64,000 nucleotides of DNA from Malus domestica (Eukaryota > Streptophyta > Magnoliopsida > Rosales > Rosaceae), in NCBI RefSeq assembly GCF_042453785.1, contig NC_091670.1:39443501-39507500 (forward strand), in the 5' to 3' direction. Below the pieces are notes generated by a model that was not told the DNA's origin, ran no database searches, and saw only the letters and a list, made by a program, of their open reading frames with translations. A program made the translations under genes and the position numbers. Below, piece after piece: positions 24,373 to 37,400 of this stretch. Every line of letters starts with the position of its first letter. Position 1 is the stretch's first letter.

Positions 24373-25568
24373 TGTGACAACCCGTCCCGAAATATGGAAT
24401 AATTTATCCTCGAGAGCGTGGAAATTACTATATTGCCCTTGAACGTTGTGTGGTGTTGTGTGGATTGAGCTTAGTATTTGGACCAATTAATTTCTTCCCT
24501 AAGTTTTGGACCCAATTAGAACTTAAGCTTGTTTTAGTTTTTGGTTGTTTTGTTTTGTTGCCCAAATCTAGACCCCATACACACACACATATCCCGTTGA
24601 CCTCTCTCTTTCTCCCTTGAAATCTTTCTCTTTGTCCGTACAATCGTACGACCATTCACCAACCACCCTCAAACAGTCGCGGATCAAGTATGTGGATGTG
24701 ATTTTTGGACTCCTTGCAAGCTTAGGAGTCGAACCATACCCTTAGTTCGATGTGGGAACCTCGGAAACTCGAGATACCCAAGCTCTAGCAAGGGGTGCAT
24801 TTTGCTCCGTGGTGATCGCGAGTGTTTCATGGAGTTTTAAGGTTCTAGGAGGTCCTAAAACTTCTTCACGAAGCTTAGAGAGGAGTTTTGGAAGGTTTTG
24901 AACGTCGAAACACTCGAGTTCATCAAGTTGCAGGGGTGCCCGGACTATCGAGATTTTTCCGGCGACATTCCGTTGGTTTTAGGTCCAAAAAGTGGTAAGG
25001 ATGTGTTATTCAAGTCCTAAGCTTCAACTTGGTGAAAATTTTATGAATTTTGGTTTAGAAATGGATGGGTTATTAAGGTTTGAAGTTTTTCCAGAATTTG
25101 GCAATAGCAGCGGTGGCCGGCGACGGACTTCAGTGAGCCAAGGAAGAAGGAGAAGAATATTCCATCAATTTTGACGGAATATGCTAATGGCGTTAGGTAA
25201 AAATAATGGTATATTCCATTATTTAACGGAATATTCCCTATCGCCATTAGGGATTCCGTCCAACGTGATAGGCACGTGCCTGCACGTGTGGTCGTGCCTT
25301 GGTCGGCACGTGAGGGCGCATGGGACATCAGAAAATTTTTCTAAAAATATAGGGATGTTCGTGGGGTTGAGTAGGTCACGATGATATATTCAAATACCAT
25401 AATTAAACAACGTATGAGAAGTTATTACCTAATTTTGGTTATGTGCCTAAAATAACATTTAAATAGTTGTTTCGAATATAGGTGAGACGTATCCAGAGGA
25501 ATAGCGCAGTCAAGTGAGACTCGGGGGTTACGACTCTTCCACATATCAGTGAGTGACCTTTTGGTTTT

Positions 25569-25605
<37 letters not shown>

Positions 25606-26674
25606 CACACTTGGTATTTTTCCCAGAAAACTTAATTAAATGGTTTTATATTTTGAAATGTCATGTCAAATGCTCTTAATGTTTGATTATACATTAGTAT
25701 GGTTATATATATTGTAGCTTGATGCTGCAGACACTCATGTAAGCTTCAGGTGAGTATATTGATGGTATTGAGTATAATTGTGTTGAGATGTAGTTAGAGC
25801 TTATTATCCTGCACCCCGGTGTTAGTGCTCCGTCCGAGGTCAAGGCCTAGCCTTTACGTGATCGTTCACCTTCCATACCACACGCTCACTTTGAATTAAA
25901 GGTAGGTGCCAGTCTGTCGTATAGACCACATTAGGTGGTTCCGACTCATAGGTGACTTGTGATACTTCGCACAGCCTTCACATGATCGTAGCACTTGAGC
26001 GTATTTATTTACACCTAGCCTATCGTATAGACCACATTAGGTGGTTCCGATTCGTGTGCAGGATCTGATTGATAAGCTATGGGCTTAGCCGTACAGGTCA
26101 TGTTAGGTGACTCCAGCTAACATAACATTTTATATTGGTTTATTTCACCTGGCATTACTTATTTCTTACTGAGATTTGACATGGTATAATTGTGGAATTT
26201 TTCTTATTTCGAATATGGTTTTGAGATGTAGACATGCCTGCTATTTTCTGGGAATTATACAGGTTTTATGGCGATGAGTTATTACTTTTGATAATGAACG
26301 GTTTTGAAAAGCTTTGTTTTTGCCCACTCACACTTTTTGTTTTGCGCCCCTCCAGGTTCTAGTTAGGAGTGCTTGTTGGTGGCTTACGAGGAATCGTCGA
26401 CGGTTCTGACAAATTATCACTATTGTAGGACTATCTCTGGTACTGTATGATTAGCATTTGTCCTGCTGGACTGCACTTAGGCTACTTATGCTTTGATTAT
26501 GTGTAATTACACCTAAACACCATGCTTGCACTTATATTTCTTTAGTGTAAATTATTTAGCTTGGTTCCTAGTTATTCACATTTCTTTATATCAATTTCTT
26601 TTCCGCAATACGCACATGGCTACGTCACCCTCATGTGACAGCCAGCATACCTCGATCTAGGTCGGGGTATGTTA
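24373..26674 (+). mobile_element. Solo LTR (family L), second copy, plus orientation
   Basis: Begins TGTGACAACCCGTCCCGAAA and ends CTAGGTCGGGGTATGTTA, matching the ends of the minus-strand copy at 14960-23300 (terminal CA changed to TA). Flanks GTTGT (24368-24372) and GTCGT (26675-26679) agree at four of five bases, an aged target-site duplication. Length is 2302 bp. Inside is a repeated phrase TCGTATAGACCACATTAGGT near 25917 and 26022. A palindromic pair of TTCCATTATTTAACGGAATA-type words lies near 25205. No coding sequence is supported. Confidence 0.82.
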
Positions 26675-26768
26675 GTCGTCGTACACGTAGCAATACGACA
26701 ACAACTCATGCCACTGGCATACACTACCTCAATTATTGTAATTTTATTTTAACTTCGTCATATAAGTA

Positions 26769-26924
26769 AGGGAACTTTAACGAAAAGCACCCGGTACTGT
26801 TCACTTTAACGAAAAACCACATTTTTATACTAAAAAGTCAATCCTAGTACTATTCACTTTACCCTTTATTTTGTTCTTATCATTAAAACTCAAAGTTTTC
26901 AAATCCTTTTCATTAGTTTTCCTC
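26769..26924 (+). mobile_element. MITE family A, copy 3
   Basis: Begins GGGAACTTTAACGAAAAGCA and ends CATTAGTTTTCCT. The ends are imperfect inverted repeats (the complement of the right end is AGGAAAACTAATGAAAAGGA). The same sequence in reverse occurs at 13448 and 14066, and a split copy brackets the LINE at 42219-49835. Confidence 0.72.
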
Positions 26925-27196
26925 ATAAGTAATTGAAAGCGAACGACTATGATTAGTAAATACTTTACCACAACACGCACGCAAGCTATGAAAAAAAAAA
27001 ACGTGAACAACGCCTGCTAGCAAAACTCTTTCGTGCTAGGGATTATGATTTTATTTTAATTTCGTCACAAAAGTAGATGAGAGCAAAAGACTGAAGAATG
27101 TGGCCAAATACTTTACGCTTGATGAAACAGGTGGGAAAATTAATGGCAACGTGTTACGTGTGCGGTGCATCATCAAATAGTGTCGAACAACGCGGG

Positions 27197-27263
27197 TGAC
27201 GTAAGTAAACGTCATCCACAGCAACCTGTGACGTCGTACAGTGCGCAGCTGCCGTTGACGTCA
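27197..27263 (+). promoter_or_regulatory. Cluster of TGACG (as-1-like, TGA-factor) motifs upstream of the glutaredoxin
   Basis: Within 67 bp there are TGACG at 27197-27201, its complement CGTCA at 27210-27214, TGACG at 27229-27233 and the palindrome TGACGTCA at 27256-27263. A TATA-like TTATAA follows at 27311-27316. TGACG motifs are bound by TGA bZIP factors. The Arabidopsis GRXC9 promoter is known to carry as-1-like elements for salicylate response, so the layout fits the downstream gene. Confidence 0.75.
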
Positions 27264-27362
27264 AAGTCTACGCTTCTCTCTCTTCTCTCTCTTCTCTCTC
27301 TCTCAACAGTTTATAAGACCCCCGTGCTCCAACGCCACTTCTACACCGGCCCCCCCCCTCTG

Positions 27363-27366
<4 letters not shown>

Positions 27367-27398
<32 letters not shown>
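27367..27398 (+). repeat. (CT)n tract in glutaredoxin 5' UTR
   Basis: Pyrimidine run between the TATA-like site and the ATG at 27422. A second, broken CT-rich stretch lies at 27272-27304. Confidence 0.9.
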
Positions 27399-27399
<1 letters not shown>

Positions 27400-27421
27400 A
27401 AATTTGAACTTTAATTGCAGT

Positions 27422-27841
27422 ATGCAATCAGAAACGATCCCACTGGGAACATGGATTCCGGGCACTCGGCCCAGCCACGCCGCGTCCTCACGTGACATCC
27501 CACGTGAGCAACATGTCGCGGCGGCCAGCGTACAAAAACTAGTGTCAGAGAATGCCGTCACGGTTGTCGGGCGACGTGGCTGCTGCATGTGTCACGTCGT
27601 TAAACGGCTGCTCCTCGGCCACGGTGTCAACCCTACTGTTTTCGAGGTGGACGAGGACGACGAGACCGGCGTTGTCATTGAATTGCGGAAACTGACCGGA
27701 GAAGGCCAGGAGGATTGGCAGCAGTTTCCTGTGGTGTTTGTTGGCGGGAAGTTGTTTGGTGGTTTGGAGAGGGTTATGGCTACTCATATCACAGGTGAAC
27801 TTGTGCCTGTATTAAAACAAGCTGGAGCTTTGTGGCTATGA
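27422..27841 (+). CDS. GRXC9: CC-type glutaredoxin, GRXC9/ROXY19-like
   Basis: A small thiol oxidoreductase of the land-plant-specific CC class, acting in nucleus and cytosol with TGA transcription factors. Single exon of 139 residues. The active site is CCMC at residues 54-57 (GRRGCCMCHVVKRLLLGHGV). The glutathione-binding region reads FPVVFVGGKLFGGLERVMATHITGELV, and the protein ends in ALWL, the C-terminal motif needed for contact with TGA factors and TOPLESS-type repressors in this class. The start at 27422 is the first ATG in frame; an upstream in-frame TTG belongs to the leader. Closest remembered relative is Arabidopsis GRXC9 (GRX480/ROXY19), which shares RRGCCMCHVV and MATHISGELVPILK-like stretches. 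The N-terminal 35 residues are variable. Upstream TGACG motifs suggest induction by salicylate or oxidative stress through TGA factors. Confidence 0.94.
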   Translation: MQSETIPLGTWIPGTRPSHAASSRDIPREQHVAAASVQKLVSENAVTVVGRRGCCMCHVVKRLLLGHGVNPTVFEVDEDDETGVVIELRKLTGEGQEDWQQFPVVFVGGKLFGGLERVMATHITGELVPVLKQAGALWL

Positions 27842-29134
27842 ATTTATAGTTGCTTTTTTTTTCTTTTCTGGGTTTTTTTGGGTTGTGATTCTGCAAATTT
27901 CAATTATTTCCTTAACTTACATATGATATATTTGGATTCAATAAAAAAGTTGGAGGAATAAATTTCAGTAGGTACAGCTCCAAAATTGCAGATCATTTGA
28001 TTATTTCTTAATTTATCTGTCTTTAATTTTGTTGAATTTTTTTTTAGATTTATGTAGAGATAATTAATTTAAAAGTTATTGTAATAATCGATGATATGAT
28101 GTAATTTTTTCAAATTTATGCTAATGACGGACAGCAGGCGAACATCCAATGGGACTGAGCTGGTTGGTGCAAGCAAGACCCATGCTTGTCTAAGATGAGA
28201 CAAAATCTTCAGTGTTTATTTTATTTGTGATCTCTCTATTATTGATTAGTATGTGTTAAGTTTATGACAACGAAATTAAGAATGATTAAATTTATTAATA
28301 CGTGTTAATCAATAATACAAGGCACAAAGAGATCATACACAAAATAAGTGAATAAGATTTGAACTCGAGATGGTCATTTTCATTAGTTCATTCTATTATC
28401 AATTCATGCCTCCATTAATCAAATGTTATGAAAATTTGCTCATGCTGGCGTGACTTGTTTCAGTTGCTTATGTAAATATCGGCTCATAAGAAGTCAAATT
28501 GGACATATTCCAAATTTTGAATACAAAAGTGTATTAACAATTGACAATCTCAATTAGCACCACTATTATTAGCACAACTAATATTAATAAACAATCAAAA
28601 TAATCAATTAAGGTAACAAGTCATAAAAAAAGTACGAAAAAAGATTTGGTGCATAATGTGGTGAGAAAATGTCTCATTCTGTCAAATTAGTCTTCCATAT
28701 GGTGTAATTTAAATAAAAAATATAGAAAGATTGGGGGGTGGATTTTGGGTTCCACACGCTTAATACCTGGACTTTAACGGAAGTCAAATTGTCGGCCATA
28801 GAGGTCGACTCTTCATATGACTCATATGAGATGAGCATGAATTTGTCGCGTTTTGTGGTGGTGGGAGTTTTCGTTCACTATGCTTGATATAAGATGACGA
28901 GAGATTTCTCAATGTGCAAAATACAAGACAATATGCAATGATAAAGTTAGGAATTGTCGGGGAGAGGGGCGATTTTTTTTCTTTCAATAAACGATATCTA
29001 TAGTAAGAGGGTGTAGAAGTAGACTAAGCCTCACAATGAACTAGTAATAATGTGGTTCAAATTTGTCTTTAGTGAGAATCGAACCTAAGTTCTTTTACTT
29101 ACAAGTGAAGAGGAATACGACTAGACCGTAACAC
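27842..29134. other. Intergenic DNA, no gene seen
   Basis: Glutaredoxin 3' UTR followed by AT-rich DNA. The part at 28980-29120 (AATAAACGATAT..., GACTAAGCCTCACAATG) resembles 6944-7012 in an MLO intron and so is a dispersed repeat. Confidence 0.55.
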
Positions 29135-29137
29135 TAA

Positions 29138-30185
29138 GGGCGTGTTTACTAATCCGTAATCAGATTGAAGAGAATTGAATTGAGAAAGAATCAAATTGAG
29201 AAGGAATTGGATTGAGGAGGAAACTGAATTAGATTCATATTAAAGTTGTTTACTAAACTAACTGGAATCGGAATACAAATGATATTAGTTCCATATATAT
29301 TGTTTACTAGTTCACTAGAATCGAAATCAAAACTAGCTTGATTACTAAATTACCTTGTTTAAAATAAATTATTTTTATGCTATAATTATTAAAAATTAAG
29401 TTTATCTAATTAAATATATCCATAAACAAAGCTTTTTATGAGATTATTATTTCCAAAACTTTTTATAAGATCGTTATTTCCAAAGCCACTGCTGCCCCTT
29501 CATCTCAAGTAAACTAAAAAAAAAAATTACTTCCTTCTCTCTTCCCCCAATCTTCGTCTGCAACCCCTTTTTTTCCCTTTTTTTTCCCAAGTAAGTAGTA
29601 TCCACACCCCACCATCCAATCTCTAAAGGAACCACGAAGCCACGACCCACGCCATCAACTAAAAAAAAAATCTAATTTTCAGGGTGAAAGTGAAAAGTTC
29701 TTTCTTTCTCTTCTGTTTGGGTCTACAAATCACAATTTCCTTGAGGATTTGGGCGTTCGTTGTTCCAGATCATGTTCATTGTTGTGGCGTCGTTTCAAAC
29801 CCTAGACGATCATTGTTCCAAATTGCAGTGTTCGTCATTCAATGCTAGGGCATCGTTTCACATTGCGAAGGTGGGTTGGTCTGTGTTGTGAGAGAAACAA
29901 ATACATAGGGGAGTGATTGATGACGGTAGGAGTTGTTTTAGGAATATACATGGGTATTTTGGGTAGAAAACTTTGATTTGTGATGGAACCATTTACTCGG
30001 AATTCAATTACCACCTCTACCTCTACAGAGGTAATCCAATTCCGGGGAAATCCGGAATTGAACTCCTGAAATTGGGTGGACCCCACATAAAATCTGATTC
30101 CCCAAGTGCTAGTAAACGGCATAATGCTTCAAGCGGAATTCAATTTCGTTTCTTTCCTTTCCATTGTCAATTGGTAAACATGCCA
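29138..30185 (+). mobile_element. Non-autonomous Harbinger derivative, copy 1 (~1.05 kb)
   Basis: Ends GGGCGTGTTTAC (left) and TGGCATGTTTAC (complement of right), flanked by a perfect TAA duplication (29135-29137 and 30186-30188). Subterminal sequence CTAATCCGTAATCAGATTGA at the left and GCGGAATTCAATTTCGTTTC at the right match the ends of the 6-kb Harbinger at 15048-21072. No transposase is encoded. Confidence 0.85.
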
Positions 30186-30188
30186 TAA

Positions 30189-33100
30189 GTTACGGGTTGG
30201 GGTGAACTTAAAATGTGCAAGGTTAAAAAAGATTAGCTAATATTTCATCCAACTCAATGATCTCAATTTGTTGGAACTACCAAGAATAGTTGAGGAGGAC
30301 TACCCGGAATATTTGAAGGAGAACTACTTGGAATATTTGAAGGAGAATTTAAGCATTTTTTTTATAATATATTTCCATTAAGTAACTGTATAATACGGAA
30401 AAAGTCTTATATTCTTAATCAATACCAATAATTATATAAATTATTCATTAAATAAAATTCAATTCAATTAATCAATAATCAAGAATTCAAATTTTATTTT
30501 AAATAACAATTTTATCCATCAATAATTATAAGATTTCATATCGATAATCAATAATCAATAACCCTATTGATTAATTACTTTATGATTCTATATCTATTAA
30601 ACAAAATTTCATATTAAATAAGCAATCAGGGTTAATGTTAATATAAATTTGGAAATTAAAAACTTTATCTAAAAGCTTGCAGCCATTTTGTAATACATCT
30701 TCCAGAGGAGTATAAATAAATTCAAAGTCCCATTTCAACATAATCGATAAAACAAGCATTCCAAATTTCCAATAGAATCAAAGAAAATGAAAATAAACAT
30801 TCAAAGTTCAATTACAATCAAGTTTTCCTAAGTCCAAAGTTAAATAAATATCAAAGTTCAAATCTTCCAAAAGTCCAAACTTAAAATAAACATCAAAGTT
30901 CAAGTCTTCCATACCTAAAATAAACATTCCAAAGTCCAAAAAACCCAGCACTAAAGGTTTATGGTATGTGTGAACAATATATAGCAACTCAAAAAACCCT
31001 CTTAAAGATGTATAGCTTTGACTGAAATAAATCCAACAAAAAATCAACCCGAAACAAAGACTATGAATTCAATTGAAAAAGAATGAAATACGAATAACTG
31101 TTGATCATTTTTTGTACCCATTGTACCAATTTATCACAATATAGACCCTTTTTAGGGTTACACTGTTGCCTACGTCTGACAAAACTTAAAAATAAGAGTA
31201 CAAAGATAACTGAATCTGAATTTCATCATCTCCAAGGTCTCCAAGGTCTCAACCCTTCATAAGTTAACTTAGCAGAAAAAATGCCACACATGCGAAAGAA
31301 TAACACACCCCGCTTAAAAGATTAACAGCCAGTTCATTTATAGATATAGGTGATTACCACAGTGCTCTAGCTTTAGGTAACGACACCTAAACTATGTTTA
31401 TGGTTTTCCCAACAGCAACAGCAGAGAAGACCTCTATGATCAAACCTAGGGATCACCCAAGTATGAACCAAGTTTTATAATGCCAGACTACAACGTACTC
31501 CATGCCACTAAAGAAAATGAATATTCTTTGTAAGAGTCAGCCGACCACCTCAATAATGAAATATGGAATTGAGACGGTGTTCATGATACGGTCTAATAAA
31601 AAGAAAAAGAAAAAGAAAAATGCTAAATGGTATCAAATTTCTATGCTGTTTAATTTATAACTGACCCAGAAAAATCTAAAATTACAATCTATTGAAAATT
31701 GAAATATCTTAAATTCTCATGACCACACTATACATAATATATTGTTGCAGAAAGAAACCCAAAAAATCGGTATATTAATAGAAAATGCAAAGTATGAATC
31801 ATTCTCTAATCTTTATTGACAGAAAATGCAAATTAATAATTGAAGATCTGTAAAGGCCACTATTTGTCCAATCAGAACAAATTTGAGCAGATAAATAGAA
31901 CAAAAAATTAAACATAGAGAAGTGAGAGTGTGAGACTAAACTTTTGCTGTCAAGACTCGAAACGGCAAGAGAAGCTAACAGCGAGGTGTGAGAGATTGAG
32001 AGTGAGAAGGGTCGCGGGTCGCTGTTGGGATTGAAGATCGAGAGAGAGAGAGAGAGTTTGAGAGAGTGATTGAAGACCGAGAGAGAGAGAGAAGGCTCAG
32101 GTTGCGCGAACGCCTTAGGGTTAGGGTTACACTTGGGGTAGAACGATGCCGTTTCTAGAATAGGATTATTAATTAATAAAATAATTACAAAACAACGTCG
32201 TTTTGAAGAACTTCAGTTGGGTTCGGTTCAGTTCGATTTCCGAACCCCATAAACCGACCCAACCAGATTCGGTTCAATTCGGTTTTTTCAATCTCAGTTC
32301 AGTTTTTGGTTTGTTCAACCCACCCCTAGGGGCAACGGGATCTATTCTGCTGCTCTTTGATTAATTTATTTTTTGATTCTATGCCTAAATGATGTCGTTG
32401 TACTAAGGGAATTTTTTTTTAAACAGGACCAAACGGTGTCATTTGGCTTGGCTTTTAGAAAGAAAAAAAAAACCAAATGCAATAGAGCTACGCACCAGCA
32501 ACAAACCCAGATGAACATAGATGGAACCACCACACCAATAGGCACTTCTGACGAGACCAGAGGGGCAAAGTCACCGTTTCTAAACTTGATTTCCGGTGAA
32601 GAGAGGGGCAGCCCCTCCTTGCCCCTAATTAGCTTCGCCACTAACGATATCCATCTTTTTCTAGTATTATGCACCATCTTTGTGGATGACCTAAGAAATG
32701 ATTAGTGAGTTGTGAATTATGGAAAATGATTATTGAGAGTGGTTGTGTACAACTCATGTACAATCAGCCTGTGATGTAATAATACATCAAATATTAATAA
32801 TAAACAAATAAAGATAAAATAGTGGTACGAGAAAATGACAACCTCATCTCATGACGTGCACTATATGTTAATCAAGATCATCCCATGATCCCATCCCACA
32901 ACAATGATTTACCATTTCAAAGGCTTTTTTAGTGTTCTATGAGAAATGCAAACAAAACTTTCTTAAAAGTAGGAATTTTCATAGATTTTTATCACCTTAT
33001 ATATATATATATATATTATCATATTTAATAATGTTAGTACTATAATTAATGTTAAACTATGAGATAACAGAGAGTTCATGAAATTTTAAAAAAATCTTCC

Positions 33101-33420
33101 TAACACTTATCATGCTTTCATTTCGAAATCGAGACGGGATAGGATTTTGGTAATCAAATGACATGACAGATTGTTGACTACCTTCATAATGAAACTTTGA
33201 GCCTTATCTTGTTGTCAATTAGAGAGCCCATCATAACGAAACTTCGAGCCTTATCTTGTTTTTCTCTTGTCAATTAGAGAGCCTATGGATAATCAAGTTT
33301 ATGCGTTCGGTTTTCCACTCTTCCAATAATATAAATTAGGATGAACAAATATGATGTCAATCACTTTGTTGGCGGCGAGGAATAATTTCGTACTTGTTAT
33401 TCCAAACTATTCCAGATGAA
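30189..33420. other. Repeat-like intergenic DNA without a supported gene
   Basis: AT-rich at 30350-30650. Then degenerate repeats of CAAAGTTCAA / AAAGTCCAAA occur at 30790-30940, GA-rich tracts at 32039-32095, and at 32205-32300 a GGTTCGGTTCAGTTCG-type repeat often seen at plant transposon ends. This suggests an old DNA element at roughly 30700-32340, but no ends could be fixed. An (AT)n run lies near 33000. Confidence 0.4.
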
Positions 33421-34483
33421 AGATCAAAGTTGAATTAAAAAACTGGTACAAGTTCAAAATAAGATCGACCACTCTTAAGGAGCACCAGCCACAACAAGAA
33501 CAAGATATGATCAATAGAGGTAGCAGTCACGCTTTTTATAGAAGTGGACCCGCTGCTGGTTTGGAAGTTAGACTTGTCGTCAAGGGAAGGCTGAAATGTC
33601 TTTGTGAGTCTTTCCGGCCTTGAAAGAGATGAATAATCGTGGCTTGCCACCAGTTATACCCCTTTTTAAAAAGAAAAAAAAATATACATTCGCCATGCCC
33701 TCGAGGATTTAGTGTCCAATTTTCCCCCGTCGGAAAATTCTTAGGGAAACTGGGTCAATTCACTCAGCAGACCAGGTAAGCGGGTCAACCCGCGCCACCA
33801 GTTTCCAAATGGGGAAAGGATGTTCCAGCTTTCTGGGGCCATCCCCAAATAGAAACTATCAAACGACAAAAGTGCCCCCGTCTTTGTTTATTAATTTTTC
33901 TTTCTCTGTAACTCTGTTTCGCAAATGATTTTCTCGTACATGCTTGCAGGATCAAGCTCTATCCTAAAATGCCAGGCCCACTCCCACCACCCGACCTTCC
34001 CACCTACAAAGAAGACCAGCCCAAGCCAACTTGATGTTCTAAACATTAAACGCTGTAGCTCAGCCCAGCAATGCTGAGGGTTTATTGGGCTTGGCGCTTG
34101 TCGGCCAAAAATTTGGGCCGGCGGCGGTCTTGCTGTGCACACTTCCCGGCGAAGAGGCAGTATAGCAGCCGAGTGCAATGTTAGCTTTAACAACACGCTG
34201 TCGTTCCGACTTGGGATCCACGTTATTGTACAAATACAGGAAAGCCCTTACGCTAATTCAATCTCCACCGCGGCAACCAAACCCATAATCGTAATTTGAC
34301 TCGTGCCCCCTTCTCGTTCTCGCTGCTCTGTAAAGCACCCCAAAACCTCCGACCACTTTCCCTCCCCAATTTTTAAACCCTCGACTGTTTTTTTCTCTCT
34401 CCGTTCTCTCTCTACCCTCAGTGAACTGGACGAAGGAGAGCGCAGTCGCTCTACGACGTCGTAACCAAGAGCAACTGTAAAAC

Positions 34484-37400
34484 ATGATGAAATTCTTCAG
34501 AGGCAAAGACGATTCTTCACCGCCGTCGCCGTCGCAGTCGTTCTCTCCCTCGCCTTCGCGGTCGGTGACCGGTCCCCCGAGGCCGATACGGCTCGTCTAC
34601 TGCGACGAGAATGGGAAGTTCCGGATGGATCAGGAGGCTGTCTCCATGCTGCAGCTCGTAAAGGAACCCATTGGTATCGTCGCGGTCTGCGGCCGTGCCC
34701 GCCAGGGCAAGAGCTTTATTCTGAACCAGGTTCGGTTTCTCGTCATTCTTCTCTCAAATGTTAAGTAGACATATCTTAATGATCATTTTGCTTTCTGCCT
34801 GTGAATTTTGTTTTCTGTCTCTGAATTCTAGGGTTTACGATTGTAAGGCATTTGTAGAATTAGGGGATTGCATTAAGTGTAGGAATTGTAGGGTTACTTT
34901 AGGTTTTGGTTTTTGGCTAATTGAACAATGAACACGCTTTGAAAGGCCAAGTGTGGATCTTGGTGGACTTGGATGATGGTGGAATTACCTAACTGTCTTA
35001 GACTTGGATAATTGCAGGGTTACTTCAGGTTTCTCTAGTTCTTGGACTTGTCATAAGTAGCGTAAACCATGTTTTTGCAACAATGCTTGGGTATTATCGA
35101 CTCTAAGACAAGGACGTACGCATTTACGATGGAATATTGTTGTGTTAATGTGAAATTTTGATTATATGGTCAAACGAAACTGGGGTGTGATTCACATTTA
35201 GCGTAAGATATAGAGATGGGCCTACCATTTAAAGAATTTACCGGTTTTTATCATCTCTCTCCATGAATTTATGAGCACTATTCTTACTTTTGTTTTTCTT
35301 CCCTACTGGTTTAATGTTGCTGAAAGAAACGTAATTGTTTTGGATTTCTCTATTGTAGCTCCTCGGAAGAAGTGGCGGATTTCAAGTAGCATCTACACAT
35401 CGCCCATGTACAAAAGGGCTATGGTTGTGGAGTGCACCCTTTAAGAGAACTGCACTGGATGGGACTGAATACAATCTATTACTATTGGATACTGAAGGAA
35501 TAGATGCTTTTGATCAGACGGTTAGCCTTTATTTGTTGCTTATAACATATTAGTTTCGGCTCATTTTATGATTGTGATAATGAGCATTATCAATTGTATT
35601 GTAATACTCATAACTTAATTTTATCTTACAGGAAACGTACAGCACACAGATATTTTCCTTAGCAGTTCTCCTATCTAGCATGTTTATTTACAACCAGGTT
35701 AGAAAAATTATGCGGTGGCTTTTATACCTTCTTTTTGTATATGGTTTATGGTTTCTGCTTAATTTTTGTTTTGTTTTGTTTTGTTTTAGATGGGTGGTAT
35801 AGATGAAGGTTCCCTCGATCGTATCTCTCTTGTCACTCAAATGTCCAAGCATATACGTGTTAAAGCTTCTGGAGGAACCACAGCTTCTGAAATTGGGCAG
35901 TTCTCCCCAATCTTTGTGTGGCTTCTAAGGGTAATTGGTTTTGAATGAACTTGTTTCTTTAATCTTTGTGCCATTGACTACAATGGTTCATCTGCTGCAA
36001 TTACTTTTATTTTTATTGTCTTATAAATGCAGTGTATTTAGTAGAATGCGTTCAATGGATTTCCATACTTACTGCCTTGGTTTCAGGACTTCTATCTGAA
36101 TTTATCAGAGGATAGTGGAAGGATAACACCTCGTGATTATCTGGAGCTTGCTTTGAAGCCAGTCGAAGACAGAAAAAGGGACGTAGTTGCTAAAAATGAG
36201 GTATTATTGGGCTCTTCTTAGTTCTTGACTTTATTATTTCAAGAAGTTGCCTTGCCCACTCATACATGGTTTGTTCAACAGGCATTTTCTGCTTTAGATA
36301 TACCCTTGTTAGCTTTTTTTGACCCCGTAGGCTCATTGAGCACTACCATTTCCAAATTATGTTTTCAATGTATATTGCTTAGAGGTGCTTATTGTACTAT
36401 ATGAATGATCAATACAGATACGAGCCTCCATTCGAGCTTTATTTCCAGACAGAGAATGCTTCACCCTTGTGCGGCCTTTGAATGACGAACATGATCTTCA
36501 AAGACTTGACGAAATTCGGGTCAGTGACTAACTGCTGTCTTTGTTCTCTGTGTTGTTGGTCATGAGCTCAGCCCTGTTACTTTCTTTCTTTTCTATTAGT
36601 TGTATCGTATTGAAACCTAAGTTTTTGTAATGCAGTTGGATAAATTAAGGCCTGAATTCAGAGCCGGGCTAGATGCATTGACAAAGTTTGTTTTTGAAAG
36701 AACAAGGCCCAAGCAAGTTGGGGCAACAATGATGACAGGTCCAGTTCTAGTTGGTATCACACAGTCTTATCTTGATGCTCTTAATAAAGGCGCGGTGCCT
36801 ACCATATCCTCTTCATGGCAGGTTTGTGTTCATCCTGAACTCCCTTTATGATTGGTATGAAATTAGAGGGTCGATAGAAACTTTACCCTAACTAAATATT
36901 TATGAGGCATCATGTGATTCTTCTTACTCTGCAGAGTGTTGAAGAAGATGGTTGCCGAAGAGCATATGATTCTGCTCTTGAGGTGTATAAGTCTGCTTTT
37001 CAGCGTCCAAAAGATCCCGAAGAAGTAAGTTGTGCATTATGCCTTAATTGTTGTTGAATATACTGTTTTCTAAGTCCATATGTTGTAGGCTGCATTCAGG
37101 GAAGCACATGAAAAGGCAGTTCATAGATCATTGGCTGCGTTCAATGATGGTGCTGTAGGAGTTGGTCCACCAAGGAAGAAGTATGAGGCGGAGCTCCACA
37201 AAAAGTTGAAAAAGGAGTTTGAGGTACAGTGCAATGTAAAGCAAAATTTATAATTAGTAGGTTGTTGACACACATATCGCTGAACTGCATATACATCCAT
37301 GCTATCCACAGTACAAGTAATGGGTTTTGGCAATAGTATTCTTGCCTCAGTTGAATTCTTTCTGACAATAAATAGTTTAGTGACAATAGCTCACTTATCA

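Noticed and set aside
14960-26674. One full-length LTR retrotransposon with 14960-23300 and 24373-26674 as its two LTRs
   Set aside because: The two LTRs are in opposite orientation, each has its own flanking duplication, and the DNA between has no gag-pol.
27404-27421. Glutaredoxin extended six codons upstream
   Set aside because: The extension begins at a TTG; the first in-frame ATG is 27422 and fits the family.
32366-32705. Overlapping ~100-codon frames on both strands
   Set aside because: No domain, no splice context and overlap on opposite strands in repeat-like DNA; not supported as a gene.
33435-34196. Minus-strand frames of 71 and 101 codons upstream of the GBPL3-like gene
   Set aside because: No recognisable protein features; they lie in the likely promoter of a plus-strand gene.
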